Origin: Clytia hemisphaerica
Lineage: Eukaryota > Cnidaria > Hydrozoa > Leptothecata > Clytiidae
NCBI GenBank assembly: GCA_902728285.1
Contig: CACVBU010000346.1
Coordinates: 537,070 to 601,069 of the forward strand
Direction of reading: 5' to 3'
DNA length: 64,000 nt
In this document: piece by piece, positions 24,901-36,378 of the stretch
How the letters are laid out: every line of letters starts with the position of its first letter
Position numbering within the stretch: position 1 is the stretch's first letter
Program-made: the position numbers and the translations under genes
Notes under the pieces: generated by a model
What the model was told of the DNA's origin: nothing
Seen by the model: only the letters and a program-made list of their open reading frames with translations
Databases searched by the model: none

Positions 24901-27900
24901 TGCAAATCGATAGTCAACATTTTATGACGAAAACTTATAAAAGAAAATCAATGTTTATCTGGTAAAAGAAATAGTTGCAATTATTAGGATCCTAAAGCTA
25001 TTCTAAAGAATTCTTTAAAGTTATTTCAAGAGTACTGGAACTAAAAATTCATTATCAAAAATTGACGAACAAAATCGCTTTGTAAAAAAATCTTTATTCA
25101 TATTTTTCTAATCAACGAATTTTTCAAAATTTATTTCTATCTATTGGCAACATTTAAAAGCATGACGTCATCTTACTTTGACTTCATCTCTTCCAGTGTA
25201 CGCTTTCAATGTTTCTTCGAACTTCCAAGCGTTGCCCAACGAGTATATCGTGTGAGGTTTCAAAGTGTCTTTGACTTCTGTACTCTCGTCCCCATTTGCA
25301 TCATTGTTGACGAAGCAACGATCCTTGTAAGATGGAGTAAAGAAATCTAAAAGTTATCAAAATTCATTCAAACAGTCTTCAGAAGGACTTGTGATACTCC
25401 TATCAACCCTTGAGCCTAAAGCAGAACTTATAAAGTTCAAGTTCAAGTTTACACAGATTGGATTTCGTAAGCCTACACGTTTTTTTTTAAGAAACTAGTT
25501 TTACCAAGCAGCCTCAATGCTTCTTAAGAAATCGGCCTTTTGAGCCTTAAATGTTTCTTACAAGTTTCTAAACTTTTTGACATAATCAGCCTTATGAATT
25601 GGATTGGAAGGTTCTTAAAAAAACCGAATTAAAAAATGTTATCTTCTCATTCTGAGCCTCAGCATGTTTCTTAGATGTTTCTTAGTTTTTAGACATTCTG
25701 AGCCTCATGTTTCTTAAAAGTGTGTTTCTTAAAAAAAACAACGTGTATTTGCATTGACCGATTAAATTATGACGTCATTAAAACCGAACCCAATCATTTT
25801 GTTACTTCACGGAGAGCTGGAGAGTTTGATCTAGTATTTGGAACAGAAAAAAAAACGTTTTTGGACTTCGACTAGGCTACGAGAGATCTGTTTTAGAGGC
25901 CTCTCCCAGTGGAAGCTTATTGTGTTTCATATTTTTTGAGTAATTCGATCGATTCAACTGATTCAACCTAGCTGGACCAAAAGTGCTCCTCAAAATAGAT
26001 CATCCCTTATTTTCTTTGCTTGGAAGTTGTCTAAAGAGGTTGGATTGGCGGGAATCACTTAGGCTTTTGATTCTAATGACTGGTAAAGCGTTAAAAGTGT
26101 TAGAAAGTCTTAATCCACCACAGTTAATCATAAGTAACAATAATTTTTTCTAGCTATATGAGATCTCTAGTGTTAGTTTAGAGTTTAGAGAGACGCTTAC
26201 TTGGCTTATTGGCATGTGTTACAATGAAATCAAAGTCGTTCGTCCAATCAGGTCTGAAAATAAAGTGAGATATATATTATTTTACAATTACTGGAAAGGG
26301 AGGGGAAAAATTTCAAAGTTTTTGCTGCAAATTTAATCACACTCCAATCAGTAATTTTTAATCTGGTTTCAATATAAAATAATACAATTCTCCGCCAATG
26401 GAAAGCCATGTCAGATACTTTTCAACAAAGAAGATTTAATAAATCCGAGGGGGAGATCAACATATAGTTATTGAACTCATTGATGAACTTTGTTTACTGT
26501 TACACAAAATCTTTAGTAAGTTAAACCATAGTATTCTTTTTCCACAATTCTGACATCATGACGTGAAAGAGAATTGTAGTTTACCCTAAAGCATATTCCA
26601 TAAGATGTGATGCGAAATCAGTGTAAGAATCGGTGATGAGGGCCACCACTTTGCCAGCTTTCCGCAAACTACGGATCCAATCCACAACTGATTGTGGAAT
26701 TTTCTTGATGTATTTTTCTTGATTTCGTTTGAAAGCTGGAAAGAAACCTCCAATGTCCTCTGGAAATAAGAAGATCACGCAAAATTTAATCAATTAGACA
26801 CTGAGATCGAACAAGAAGCTCAATTAAGAAAACCATTCATTTTAGGGAAATAGCTAGAAATATATATGTTCAGTATACAAATACTGAACATATATATTAT
26901 ATTTCTAGCTATCTAGATGTAATCAAAGCCTTGAAATAAAGTAATCCCACTCACTTCTGAATGATTTGTTATCAAAGGATAGAGCGAGTGCTTCAATCAT
27001 CTGTACATACAATGGCTTGTATGTGGACAAATGTTTACCATCCTATGCAAAGAAAAAAGACAAACTGATATAACATACTATAAAGTCCCTTCTTTCTCCA
27101 CTTTGTTTATCCCTGGTTCAGATTGCTGACAATCCGGAGTCATGCCTTATTCAATTTCCCTGATCTCAATTATTTCATTGAGGCACTACAGAACAAACCG
27201 AAACCACACGATTCATCAACTAACATTTCTTTTGTCAGCTTCTTCTACCATTTGTCCCATAATTGAACAAACAGGCATCAGAAAGAAGTTCTCGATAATC
27301 CAATAACCCTCTGAAAAAGAAAAAGACAAAATGAATTAACAAACTATCTCCATTTCAAGACAAGTAGATCGGTACCTAAATCAATTAATGGCAAAAACAA
27401 AAGCCTTCACACCCTCTGCAGTAATGTCAGGAAAAAGAAACAGAATCGATTATAAAACACGTTTTGATCAAATTCTTTCAAATTTGAAATGTGGGTTTTG
27501 ACTTGATAATTCGATTATAAACTTGAAATGGACTTACAATAAAGAACGAAAGGTTTAATAAGTTAAGGAACCCATACCAGCGTTATAAACCTTCTCTTTT
27601 AAGGTTTGGAAGAGAGGCCAAACTCTATCCTCTCCATAGTATGACATTGTCTCTTCAGCGTCGCATTCTCTCATCCCATGAGTGCAGCTAGAGAAACAGT
27701 TATATAATATAAATGACCCAGAATTGTAACTGAAATCTTAAGCCATTATATTCACAATTCAAAATCTATCGGGTTTGCCGAAAAAATGGGTATTAACCTT
27801 TTGACTTGAGCTTTGTGTAGTATTACTATACTTTAAATTTTGTAGCATTGAAAAACTGAGCTATGTGAATTATCATTATCAAGTTTTATCGGTATTGTTC

Positions 27901-29573
27901 ATCTAAAATTCATGGTTTGAATCATAATACATGTAAAAAAAACAGCGATTTGAAAGGCCATTTGAGATGACTTGGACTGTTCTTTTCTCATTTTTAGTCC
28001 TGTTGAATTAGGTTTTTACCCTAAAAAAAGCATTTTGCTGAAATTTGGTACAGAGTTACTTTATTGGTCATAGAACCACCGGGTCATCTTCAAAATTTGA
28101 AGACTATAGTGATAACAAAAAGCTATGTATAGATTTCATACCCAATTTTATGGTACACTGGTTTTGTTCAACGTGCTAAAAAATGAAAAGGCTTCAACTG
28201 TCTAGGTTCCTTGATTATTCTTTAGGAAGATCAAAAGATATTATATACCTTAAGGGAAGAAATTTTCTCGGAATTTAATTTTGCGAATTTGGGAGTAATT
28301 TGCGAAATTAAATTTCGCAAAACACATCAAAATGTCTAAAATCACGAAATTAAATTCTGCGAAGTTCAGTTTTTGGAGGAAGAAGACGGCAATGAAGTTT
28401 AATCATGACTTATCATAGAAACATTCATCTTTGATGTTATTATTTTGTTGTTAAAGTTTGTTAATGTGACTGAAATCGTCTCGAATGTAGATGAAAATTA
28501 TAAATAACATTTTCTCTGTAAAAGAAATTATTTTGAAATTTCTCAATCGCAAAATTAAATTCTGTGAAACTTGTGAAATTGGCTATCATTCGTGAAATTA
28601 AATTCCGCAAAATTTGCCATTTTGAAACTCTAATTCGCGAAATTAAATTCTGCAAAAATCTCTTCTCGCGAAAATTTGTTCCCTTAATACCTGACAACAA
28701 CGCCATTTTTATCCAGTTTGACAAAGTTCCCCTTCACAATATCAAAGATGATTCCACGCTGACTATAATGAAAACAGAAAGTTGCTCAAATTTACGAACA
28801 AAGCTTTTCTTTACAAGAATCTTTTAGTTTTAAAATACAAATAAAGCTAATACCATCTGTGGTATAAAAGTAAAGCATTTAACTAAGATATTCTAGGCTG
28901 TTGGTATTCTAAACCTTCACATACTAACAGGTTTTTGCTTTAGAATTTTTGGGATTTGAAAAAAATCTACATGGAATAGTTCTCTTCATTGATCAATTCT
29001 TCTGATGAAGACAAGCTCCCTAATGGCATTGAAATGATTGTTAAATAAAATAATTGCCTCACCTAAAGTCTTCAAATTTCTCATAGTTTTCCATATTAAA
29101 TGTTTTGGGACAATAACTCTTCTCGTTGACAAGAAAGTCTACAACACACTGATATTGTAGCTAAATTAACAGAGAACACATTTAGAAGGAACTAAATAAA
29201 AAAAGAACTATCATATCTGAAAAAGCTAACTAAAATTCAGAAACAACACTTGTTAAGCTAAAAGTCAAAAACATTCAAACCAAATGAGAAATCATATCAC
29301 CAACTCAGGCTGGGCTTAAAAAATTGTTGGTTTGCCGTCACCTGACCCTAGATTTTTTGAAGGAAAAAAAATCTTCTTTAAAATGGCAATAAAATTTTTT
29401 GAGTTTAAATAAGCAAACTAAATAGGATGTCCAAAAAAGATCATCAAGACAAACGTAGTAAAAAAAACTTTTACCCTGAAAGTATCGGGGAGTTTGTATT
29501 GAACCATTGTATGATCCATATCAAATCCAATGCAATCATAATCATTGATGCAGAAAAGATCATTTGAAGTCAT
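21969..29573 (-). CDS. NT5DC1: 5'-nucleotidase domain-containing protein 1 (HAD superfamily), last exon not found
   Basis: Coding exons on the minus strand, 5' to 3': 29475-29573, 29063-29160, 28691-28762, 27578-27687, 27225-27310, 26955-27042, 26585-26759, 26201-26253, 25177-25346, 24711-24839 and 21969-22182. All are GT-AG and phase-consistent, giving 431 codons; human NT5DC1 is about 455 aa, so one short terminal exon is missing. HAD motif I is FDMDHT at residues 17-22, motif II is VALITDS in exon 7, and the late acidic motif is VVYFGDSMKSD in exon 10. Exon 11 has the family block QWGSFF and ends around AIPLLDYLA. The family resembles cytosolic IMP/GMP nucleotidases, but its substrate is not established. 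The start chosen is MTSNDLF, just before motif I; an in-frame ATG 51 bp upstream (first base 29624) is possible. Confidence 0.93.
22229..22838. mobile_element. 610-bp foldback element, probable TA target site
   Basis: It begins AAAGTCCGTCTCAAAA and ends TTTTGAGAAGGACTTT. The arms share TTTCTCAGCACCCATTTATG and ATACACCGTTGGAAA with their complements. TA stands at both borders, as in Tc1/mariner-type non-autonomous elements. It lies in NT5DC1 intron 10. An outer TTGATTTTCGCGA inverted repeat (about 22211 and 23018) suggests that it sits inside an older element. Confidence 0.8.
23146..23416. mobile_element. G-run/C-run bounded element with TACCGTTTTCCCGT words
   Basis: Bounded by a run of ten G and a run of more than ten C, with GTTGTA and GTACAA inside them. 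ACCGTTTTCCCGTC, AATCCCG and CACACCG recur within. It lies in NT5DC1 intron 10. The target duplication is unclear because of the adjoining T run. Confidence 0.65.
23574..24548. mobile_element. TGGACCTACC-ended element, copy 1
   Basis: Left end TGGACCTACC; right end GATAGGTCCA preceded by GGACCTCC. The right part resembles the element at 41813-42913 (CTTGAGAAAAGC, then GTAACCGACAGGCGGAC). Near-copies of a CCAGC...GAAATTACGACAAAGTCC segment occur twice inside (about 24200 and 24390). Borders are approximate. Confidence 0.5.
25475..25746. mobile_element. Inverted-repeat element, ACACGT-T(n)-AAGAAAC family, copy 2 (NT5DC1 intron 8)
   Basis: Starts ACACGT plus a T run and AAGAAAC; ends GTTTCTTA-A(n)-CAACGTGT. 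It is nearly co-linear with the copy at 5636-5896, with about six TGTTTCTTA words and GAGCCTCA motifs. Confidence 0.8.
26851..26911. repeat. Short AT-rich hairpin in NT5DC1 intron 6
   Basis: TAGCTAGAAATATATATG plus TTCAGTAT pairs with ATACTGAA plus CATATATATT and ATTTCTAGCTA around a 4-5 base loop. Confidence 0.85.
28248..28687. mobile_element. GCGAAATTAAATTTCGC-word inverted-repeat element at an NT5DC1 splice donor
   Basis: The left end is CCTTAAGGGAAGAAATTTTC after TA, and the right end is GAAAATTTGTTCCCTTAA before TA. This is a TA-target, Tc1/mariner-like arrangement. The interior carries many GCGAAATTAAAT words in both orientations. On the minus strand the intron after exon 3 starts G-TA and runs straight into this element. 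Confidence 0.8.
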
Positions 29574-30133
29574 CTTTTGCTTCCTAAAAATACTATGGCA
29601 AGCTGTCAACAATTTAGACACCATGTTATGTCTTAGTTTACTATTACTGCAAGGTCTAAGTATGCTGGGCATACATATTTAAAAGGAATACCAAAATTGC
29701 ATCTTGAGGCAGAATTTTTTTTCTTCTTCTTCTTCTTCATATCGTCAAATTTATATATATATATAATTTGTAATAGTATATACCTTGAACTAATTTTCAT
29801 ATGTTTTAGAGCTACATCATTCCAGAAACTTGATTTTGTAATTTTTCAGGTTAAAAAGCCTTTAAATTCAAGTTTTTAGTCTCAAAAACCGCTATAGCCA
29901 TATCCCTTTGAAAACACAGATTTCTGTTTTCTTAGCTATTAAAATTGCAATACACGCCAACAAGTGATCAAGAAAACTCATCGAGGGCATATTTGACCTT
30001 TCCTGGATTAAGCAGTCCATGATTTCAAATGATTTTATTTCATTTTGGAATGATGGAAAAATTAAAAATGCTGTATAATTTTAAGAAAGCCTTTTTGAAA
30101 TGAAATACTTGGCATGTTTCTACCTCTTATATA
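29574..30133. other. NT5DC1 upstream region
   Basis: Probable 5' UTR/promoter region on the minus strand, with a (TTC)n run at about 29710-29735 and a (TA)n run near 29755. No promoter element is certain. Confidence 0.4.
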
Positions 30134-30628
30134 GGTTACAAACTATTGGTCACCTTCATATGCTACAGCATCTACAAGATATTCAACTCCTGCAACTTTG
30201 TCCAAAGATTTGCAAACCTGCAGGGTTTGTAGATTGAAATTTGTTGATTGCCTACATGATTTCTTTTCTCCGCCGTAACGAACGCCGACTCAAGGATAGC
30301 TAAAAGTTGCTCTGAAAGGTGAGTCTGCCCGCTGTGATAATAAAGAGAAGAGATGTCGCATGGTTTATCCTTGGTCAGTCATCCTTTTTTGACATCACTA
30401 ACAAATAGCGACGTTTTTAAACCCTTAAACCCTTCAAATTCGCGACCAAAGATTTGCAAATATGGGTTTTTTGCAGGGTTTCTATTTCTATTTATTTCTA
30501 TTTCTTTATTAGCATGAACTTTTTACAAGTTATTTTCGCTAATGGAACAAAAAATAAATAAATGAAAAAATATTAAGTAATTTCAGGTAATTTACAGATT
30601 ATAAAACAACTATAGTGTACAATTCAAT

Positions 30629-30663
30629 AAAAAAAAAAAAAAAAAAAAAAAATAATAATAATA
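30629..30663. repeat. Poly(A)/(AAT)n run
   Basis: A run of more than 20 A followed by AATAATAATAAT inside the LINE 3' UTR region. Confidence 0.95.
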
Positions 30664-31631
30664 ATATCAAATTGAATAAAAAGTAGTAAATGAATAATAA
30701 ATAAATAAATAAAATATGCTTTATTCAATAATTGAAAAGTCTAAAATCAAAAGACTAAGATCAAAAAGAGCTAGATTTAGGCAGATTCGAGAAGTCTAGT
30801 AGTATATTGAAGCTGAATGTGATTTCTCGGGATTTAACTAAAGATATGAATTGTTATAGGCATACTATAAATAAGTATAGATTATATGAAAAAGGTATAA
30901 AATAAAATATATATTTATAAAAAATATACAACTTGGTATTAGTAAAAACTTCGTTCTAAAAATCAGAGGATTAAGATTTATGACTAAAGAATAAGGATTA
31001 GAATAGAGACGCACAGAACGATGCATGGCGAGAAAAACTAAAAGTATTTCAAACAAGAAAGAAAAAGACCTAAATTTGGCTATAAAGTAACTCTTAAAAT
31101 TCGTTAAAATTTAGGGATAATAATTTCTCTTCAAATTTATCACATTCTACAATATTTACAATATCATCAGGTAGACGGTTCCATAAGCAAATTGAACTTG
31201 GAAAGAATGATGAGCTATATACTTGTATTCTACCGTGTGGTTGGATGAATCGTAAGGTAGAGCAGCGTTGACGTTTTGGGATATTTTCTGGATCCATTTC
31301 TTTCTTTCTTTAAATGGAATGCAACATCTTTAGTTTGGCAATTGACCTACGATCCTCAAGTGACTTTAATTTAGATTTGATTCTTAGTAATGTGGGGCTG
31401 ACATCATAATCCCAGGAGTTATAAATCCATCGCAGCGATTTTCGTTGGACCATTTCGATTTTATCTCGTAGAGCATTATTATTGGAAGGGTCCCAAACTG
31501 TGCTTGCATATTCTAAGATTGGGCGAATAAAGATTTTGTAACACTTTAAGCGAGTTTCGGAGTTGCTTTTAACAAGGTTTCTTTGCAGGAAGAATCGAAC
31601 AGCGTTGGCTTTTGCACATCTATATATTAAT

Positions 31632-32853
31632 AGCCGTAGTCTGTATGTCATTTTGTTTGTTTGTGTGTCACTTTCGTTTTCGCAAGCAATGTTTTGTTCT
31701 TTCAAAAGATGACTTTTGCTTCTTGCTCCACAAATGTTTTAAATCAGATTCGCGCCGTTTTATAAAGACTTTGTTTTGATTGATAGACTTTTTCTTTTTT
31801 TTATTTCTTTTCTTTTGCTTTATGTTTTCGAATGTAATTAACGACCTTATTTGATTTGAGACATTTGAATTCTTTTCAAAACAAAAGAAATCTTTTAAAC
31901 AGAATCTCTGTTAAAGAAAAGAACAATTATAAAATAAAACACAAGAATCAAGTTTGTTAACAACAGCAACATTAAAAATACATTCAAAAGGCGGTAAAAA
32001 CTAGAATTCTTTCTTCGTAAAAAGGGACCTTTAAACATGTATGTCGATAATTATTTTGCTGTAAATCTAAGTCATTGTTGAATTTGAAAAATTATTGAAG
32101 TTATGAGGAAGTTATTTTATAAAAAGCCACATAAAATTGCGCTATCACGCTTTTTTGTCTGTGTGTCCTAGCTGCCTTCCGGGGGGACTATGGTTGCGAG
32201 CTGACATTCGGCCCTGCCCCTCGGACCCTTAGCAGAATAAAGAGAATTTTAATTCACTTTTTGGAACTAATTTGACCAAATTTCTATCTTTCTGGGGGCA
32301 AAAAGTTGAAATTTTCCTATTTTTCTGATTCTTAGTGGGACTGAAGTTGATTTTCCGATTTTTCAAACTGCCATGTTTCAAAAAGGCACCCTTAAGTTAA
32401 GGCCGGCACATACCCATACCCTTCTCTTGCCTAAGTACCCCCCCCCTCCGGGCTGCCTTTTTTCGACGAATCTCGTGTCAAGTCTATTATTTCACTCTGC
32501 TTATCTTGACATCAAAGTTTTCCTAAACATCAAGAACTACGGCAAATATAACGCGAGCGAAGCGAGAAAAAATATCTATTGCAGAGCCGTCTCGAACGTC
32601 GCTGGTCGCCGGTATGGTGTAATTTGGGAATGACGCCCTTTTTCTGCTTTCTGATCATTTTTGCCACAAAAATCTTTTTCAAAATATGGTTAAAAGATAC
32701 GTCACCCGGGAGGGATAGAGTCAAACTTTGAAGAGAATTCTTCTCTTTAATTTTGATTTCATCGTGTTTAAGCCGGTTAATGGTCCAAAGGACTTTAAAT
32801 GCGTTCAGCAAACAGCTAAACCGGCGTGCGACGCCGGGTACCGGCTAGTACAT
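31632..32853. mobile_element. 1.2-kb insertion in the LINE coding region
   Basis: The direct repeat TATTAAT stands on both sides (31625-31631 and 32854-32860). Removing one repeat plus the insert would bring the LINE reading frame back in register between the SHIN and CAKANAV segments. The insert has no recognisable terminal repeat or gene and itself contains the G-run element at 32179-32450. Confidence 0.7.
32179..32450. mobile_element. CCGGGGGG-ended element, perfect 8-bp target duplication
   Basis: The ends are CCGGGGGGAC and GTACCCCCCCCCTCCGG, flanked by perfect direct repeats GCTGCCTT at 32171-32178 and 32451-32458. The interior has CCCTTA words (GGACCCTTAGC, GCACCCTTAAG). hAT-like by target length. 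It is nested inside the 31632-32853 insertion. Confidence 0.85.
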
Positions 32854-33246
32854 TATTAATGTGAGAGTTCCAAGTAAGACGTTTAGTTAGAGTGACTCCT
32901 AGGTATTTAGCCTTCTCTACCAGTTCAAGGTTGATATTGTGTATGTTGTAGGATTCTACAACAGTGAGTCTTTTGTTAGTGACGGTTAGGATCTTACATT
33001 TGTCTGGGTGGAATTCCATCTGCCAATCGTTTTTCCATTTTGTTAGATTGGATAGGTCTTTTTGTAGCTCCTCTGCATCAGCACTGGTTGATATTGGGCG
33101 ATACAGATAAGAATCATCTGCAAAAAGTGCAAGTTTAGAGCTTGTTACATGGTGCATATCGTTGATGTATACTAAGAAAAGCAGTGGGCCTAGAACAGTA
33201 CCTTGTGGAACACCTGATGTCACAGCTTTACAGCTAGATGTAGCTC

Positions 33247-33674
33247 ATAGTGTCCTCCTGGGTTGGTTCCCCCCACTAAAAATCAAAATTTTTCGGTTCC
33301 CCCCTCTTTTTTGAATTCCCCCAGCTATTTGAAGATTTTGCGGTTCCCCATATGGTTAACATAAAAATGCCTTTAATCAAGTTTGAAATTTTGGAAAGCT
33401 TGAAAAAATAGCCTTGAAAGTGCTGGAAAAATGAAATTGTATTGAAAAGTTGGTTTATCCCAAAAGATTTGCTGATTTTATTGCTTAAACAGGTTTTGCA
33501 ACAAGATCACCTTGAGATCAGTGAAGTTCCCCCAGTCAAAATCTCCTAAATTTATGGTTTTCCCCCCTCTTTATTTTCCCCCAGCAAATTTCAAATTTTT
33601 CATTTTCCCCCATACTTTAAAAAAAGGGCCAAAATCAGAATCCCCCCCCTTTATAAAGGGGGGGGAGGACACTA
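33247..33674. mobile_element. TAGTGTCCTCC-ended element with TTCCCCC words, inserted in the LINE
   Basis: The termini are TAGTGTCCTCC and GGAGGACACTA, with 8-bp direct repeats TGTAGCTC at 33239-33246 and 33675-33682. TTCCCCC or longer C runs recur about eight times. It splits the reverse transcriptase just before the SGVPQG motif, and removal restores the frame. Confidence 0.88.
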
Positions 33675-34989
33675 TGTAGCTCCTCTGACAACGAGGGTTT
33701 GGGTGCGATTAGAAAGGAAGTCTGATATCCAGTCATGAATGTTTCCACAGACACCGTAGTGTCTTAGCTTTATCATGAGTTTTCTATGAACCACCTTATC
33801 AAAAGCCTTACTAAAGTCAAGCAATACACTACCAACTTGTTCTTTATCATTCATACTTTTAGCAAGTTTATGTATATACAGTTTGCAGAAGTTGTGTCTC
33901 ACAGGATCTGCGCTTTCTAAAGCCATGCTGTGATTCAATGAGAACTTTCTCACTTTCCAAGTGGTTTATTACATGGCTGTGGACTATGTGCTCCAAAACC
34001 TTACAAGTAGTTGAAGTGAGGCTGATTGGACGGTAGTTTCCTGCCTTAGCTCTGTTTTTGTTACCCCCTTTGTAGAGAGGAGAAATGGTTGCTTTCCTCC
34101 ATTCATCAGGGATTTTGCCTTGTTCCATCGAGGCTGAAAAGATTAAGATGAGAGCGTCGGCTACTTCATTGGCACATTCTTTTAAGATTCTTGCCGAAAC
34201 ACCGTGAGGACCACTGGCTTTGGATGGGTTGAGATCGTTGAGAAGTTTGAGAAGACCATTTTTGGTGACGTGGATCTGCATGATTGCAGCGCTTTTTGGT
34301 CCATTAACTTCTGGGGTAGTTCCGTCATCAACTGAAAAAAACACTAGCAAACTGTTTATTAAGAATTTCAGCATTATCTTTATCGTTAGTGTGGATAATA
34401 CCTTCATCTAATAAGGGACTGACTCCAATGACATCTGACTTTTTAGGTTTAATAAAGGCAAATAACTTTTTTGAATCACCATCACTATCAAGAATGTTTT
34501 CTTTGATGTAGTTGTTATATGCCTCTTTGTATTTGGTTCTAGCTTCCTTTTCAGTGGATTTATATTTCTCTCTGTCTTTTTCAAGCTTGGTCCTCTTGTA
34601 CACACGATAACGCCTCTTTTTCTTTTTAACTGCTCTTTTGCAATCGGTGTTAAACCAGGGCTGGCTATATCTGGTAGATGTGAACTTTGATGGGACATGT
34701 TTATCTCGAGCATTGTCAAGGATTAATCTGAAATTTTCCCAGAGTTCATTGATGGGTGTTTCCACAGTTTCCGTTGAGGTTATCTTGGCAAGGTTGTCAG
34801 TAATATCTTTGCGGAGGGAAGCAATGTCAGCTCTTTTCCATACAAATACCTTTCTTTGGACAGGTTTGATCTTTTGTGGATGACAGATGATGTCAGTTAG
34901 AATTGCTGTGTCATGATCACCAAAGCCAGCCAACTGCTCACAATTTTCAGGGTTTGCAGGGTTTGCAGGGTGACCAATAGTTTGTACCC

Positions 34990-35556
34990 ATACTTAGTTC
35001 TTTGAAACCAAGCAAAAGTTTATTGCCAGTGAAGAAAGAATGATTTTTAATTGAGAAATATATTTTGGTTACGGAATGACGGAAAAATACCTCACGTTAC
35101 TAAAATAAGAATTATAAAATTTTTACTCAACCAAATCACTTCAAAATTTTTTAAAGCTGATATATATATAGTATACCATAACTTTATAATGAAACCTAAA
35201 CATTTGATCAATCTTGAAAACCTTTCTATTTACTCTAAATTGGGTTCTTAAGTTGAATGATATCTTTAAAGCTGATTCCGATTTATTTCAGGGGTATTGC
35301 ATTCAAGAAAAACAAAAATGTCTGTTGACCTTTTCCAAAAATCTCCTTTGATTTTCTAAAACCGTTATTATTACTTAGGTTAAAAACCATGACTTTGATA
35401 GCATAATCCTAAGTTAGTGTCAAGTTATCAAACACTTTAATGATACAAATTCTATAGTGACACCCTGTTTCATGGCAAAAATGGGTATAGAGTTAAAATG
35501 TTTAAATCTTTAAAATGCTATATGTAACTTTTGTTTTGCTGGAGCAACCCAGAACG
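34990..35556. other. Non-coding spacer
   Basis: AT-rich with a (TA)n run near 35160. No gene or clear inverted repeat is seen. Confidence 0.45.
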
Positions 35557-35935
35557 GGATCGAATAATTGCGATTTGATTGTCAAACGTAATCGCATCTC
35601 AATCCATCGGCCGATTCATGGGTAATATTCGATTGTGTTTGATTGCGTTCGAGTAAGGTTAGATTGGTTCGATTGATAGTCAATTACATTTGATTTCGTT
35701 CGATTACGATTATGTTCGATGAATTTGATTGCGATTAAATCAAAAATTCGATCAATCTGTTAGATTTTTTTAGCGTGGACGGCTGAGCACTTAAAGTATC
35801 GTACGAAAGGGAATAATCTAATACAATTGAATCAATTGAACGTTACAATCGAATCAATTGAACGACAATTCCTGCGTAATATTAGATTGCGATTCAATTG
35901 CGTTTGACAATCGAATTGCAATTATTCGATTGTGT
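35557..35935. mobile_element. Inverted-repeat element with reiterated ATTCGATTG word
   Basis: The left arm GATCGAATAATTGCGATTT then GATTGTCAAACG pairs with CGTTTGACAATCG and GCAATTATTCGATTG on the right. About twenty ATTCGATT/CAATTGAA-type words fill the interior. No target duplication could be fixed. Confidence 0.75.
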
Positions 35936-35970
35936 TAAATTGCCAATTGCGTTCAATTGATTCCGAATTC

Positions 35971-36378
35971 AATACACCGTTTAGGAGTCTCGCCATTTCA
36001 CGGTACTCCATTGCAGAGGCCCGGTAAGAATGGTAGGTAAAAATGCGCACTTTAGTACTGTGAAAGGTTAGAGGAATGTAAACATTGTGAATTTTTATCT
36101 CTCCTTTAAAGAGAATGATTTAGATATTTGAACATGATATCAATGATAATTTTATAAGTCTCTCCTGAAAATTTCACAAAAATTCATCAAGAGGAAAAGA
36201 AGTTATGATTTTAAAGGAGTTCTTTACCTACCGTTTTTCTGCTATGTTTCCTTATGAGAACCAGATGTTTACCTACCGTTTTTTTACGGAGGAGAGTGAA
36301 TTTTCCGTGATCGCTAAAATCAAAACAATGGAAAATTGGATTGACGCGTGCGCAGTCGACACTCCTAAACGGTGTATT
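35971..36378. mobile_element. Inverted-repeat element, AATACACCGTTTA family, copy B
   Basis: The terminal repeats are AATACACCGTTTA and TAAACGGTGTATT. The interior is that of the copy at 6496-6887, but in the opposite orientation. Confidence 0.82.

Larger units (their letters stand above)
30482..34948 (-). mobile_element. Jockey/CR1-like LINE, 5'-truncated, broken by two insertions
   Basis: Reading on the minus strand, the remnant opens with the end of the endonuclease (GFGDHDTAILTDI, near 34930). It continues through the reverse transcriptase: PSKASGPHGVSARIL, GNYRPISLTS, LLDFSKAFDKVVHRKL, SGVPQGTVLGPLLFLVYINDM and the catalytic FADDSYLY near 33125. It ends with the C-terminal region PILEYASTVWDPSNNNALRDK (31540-31470) and RLPDDIVNI. 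The 3' UTR ends in an AAATAG-rich tail at about 30482. GCAGGGTTT-type sequence at both ends fits a target duplication. The coding sequence is interrupted at 31632-32853 and 33247-33674 and has other frame breaks, so the copy is inactive. Confidence 0.92.
30134..34989. repeat. Inverted-repeat pair flanking the LINE
   Basis: TTACAAACTATTGGTCACC at 30136-30154 is answered by its complement at 34969-34987. AAACCTGCAGGGTTT-type words follow on the inner sides. This looks like an inverted-repeat element of about 0.4 kb that was later split by the LINE. Confidence 0.6.

Noticed and set aside
24482-24913. 143-codon plus-strand open frame
   Set aside because: It is antisense to NT5DC1 exon 10 and its flanks. 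The minus-strand reading matches the gene family and the plus reading matches nothing I know.
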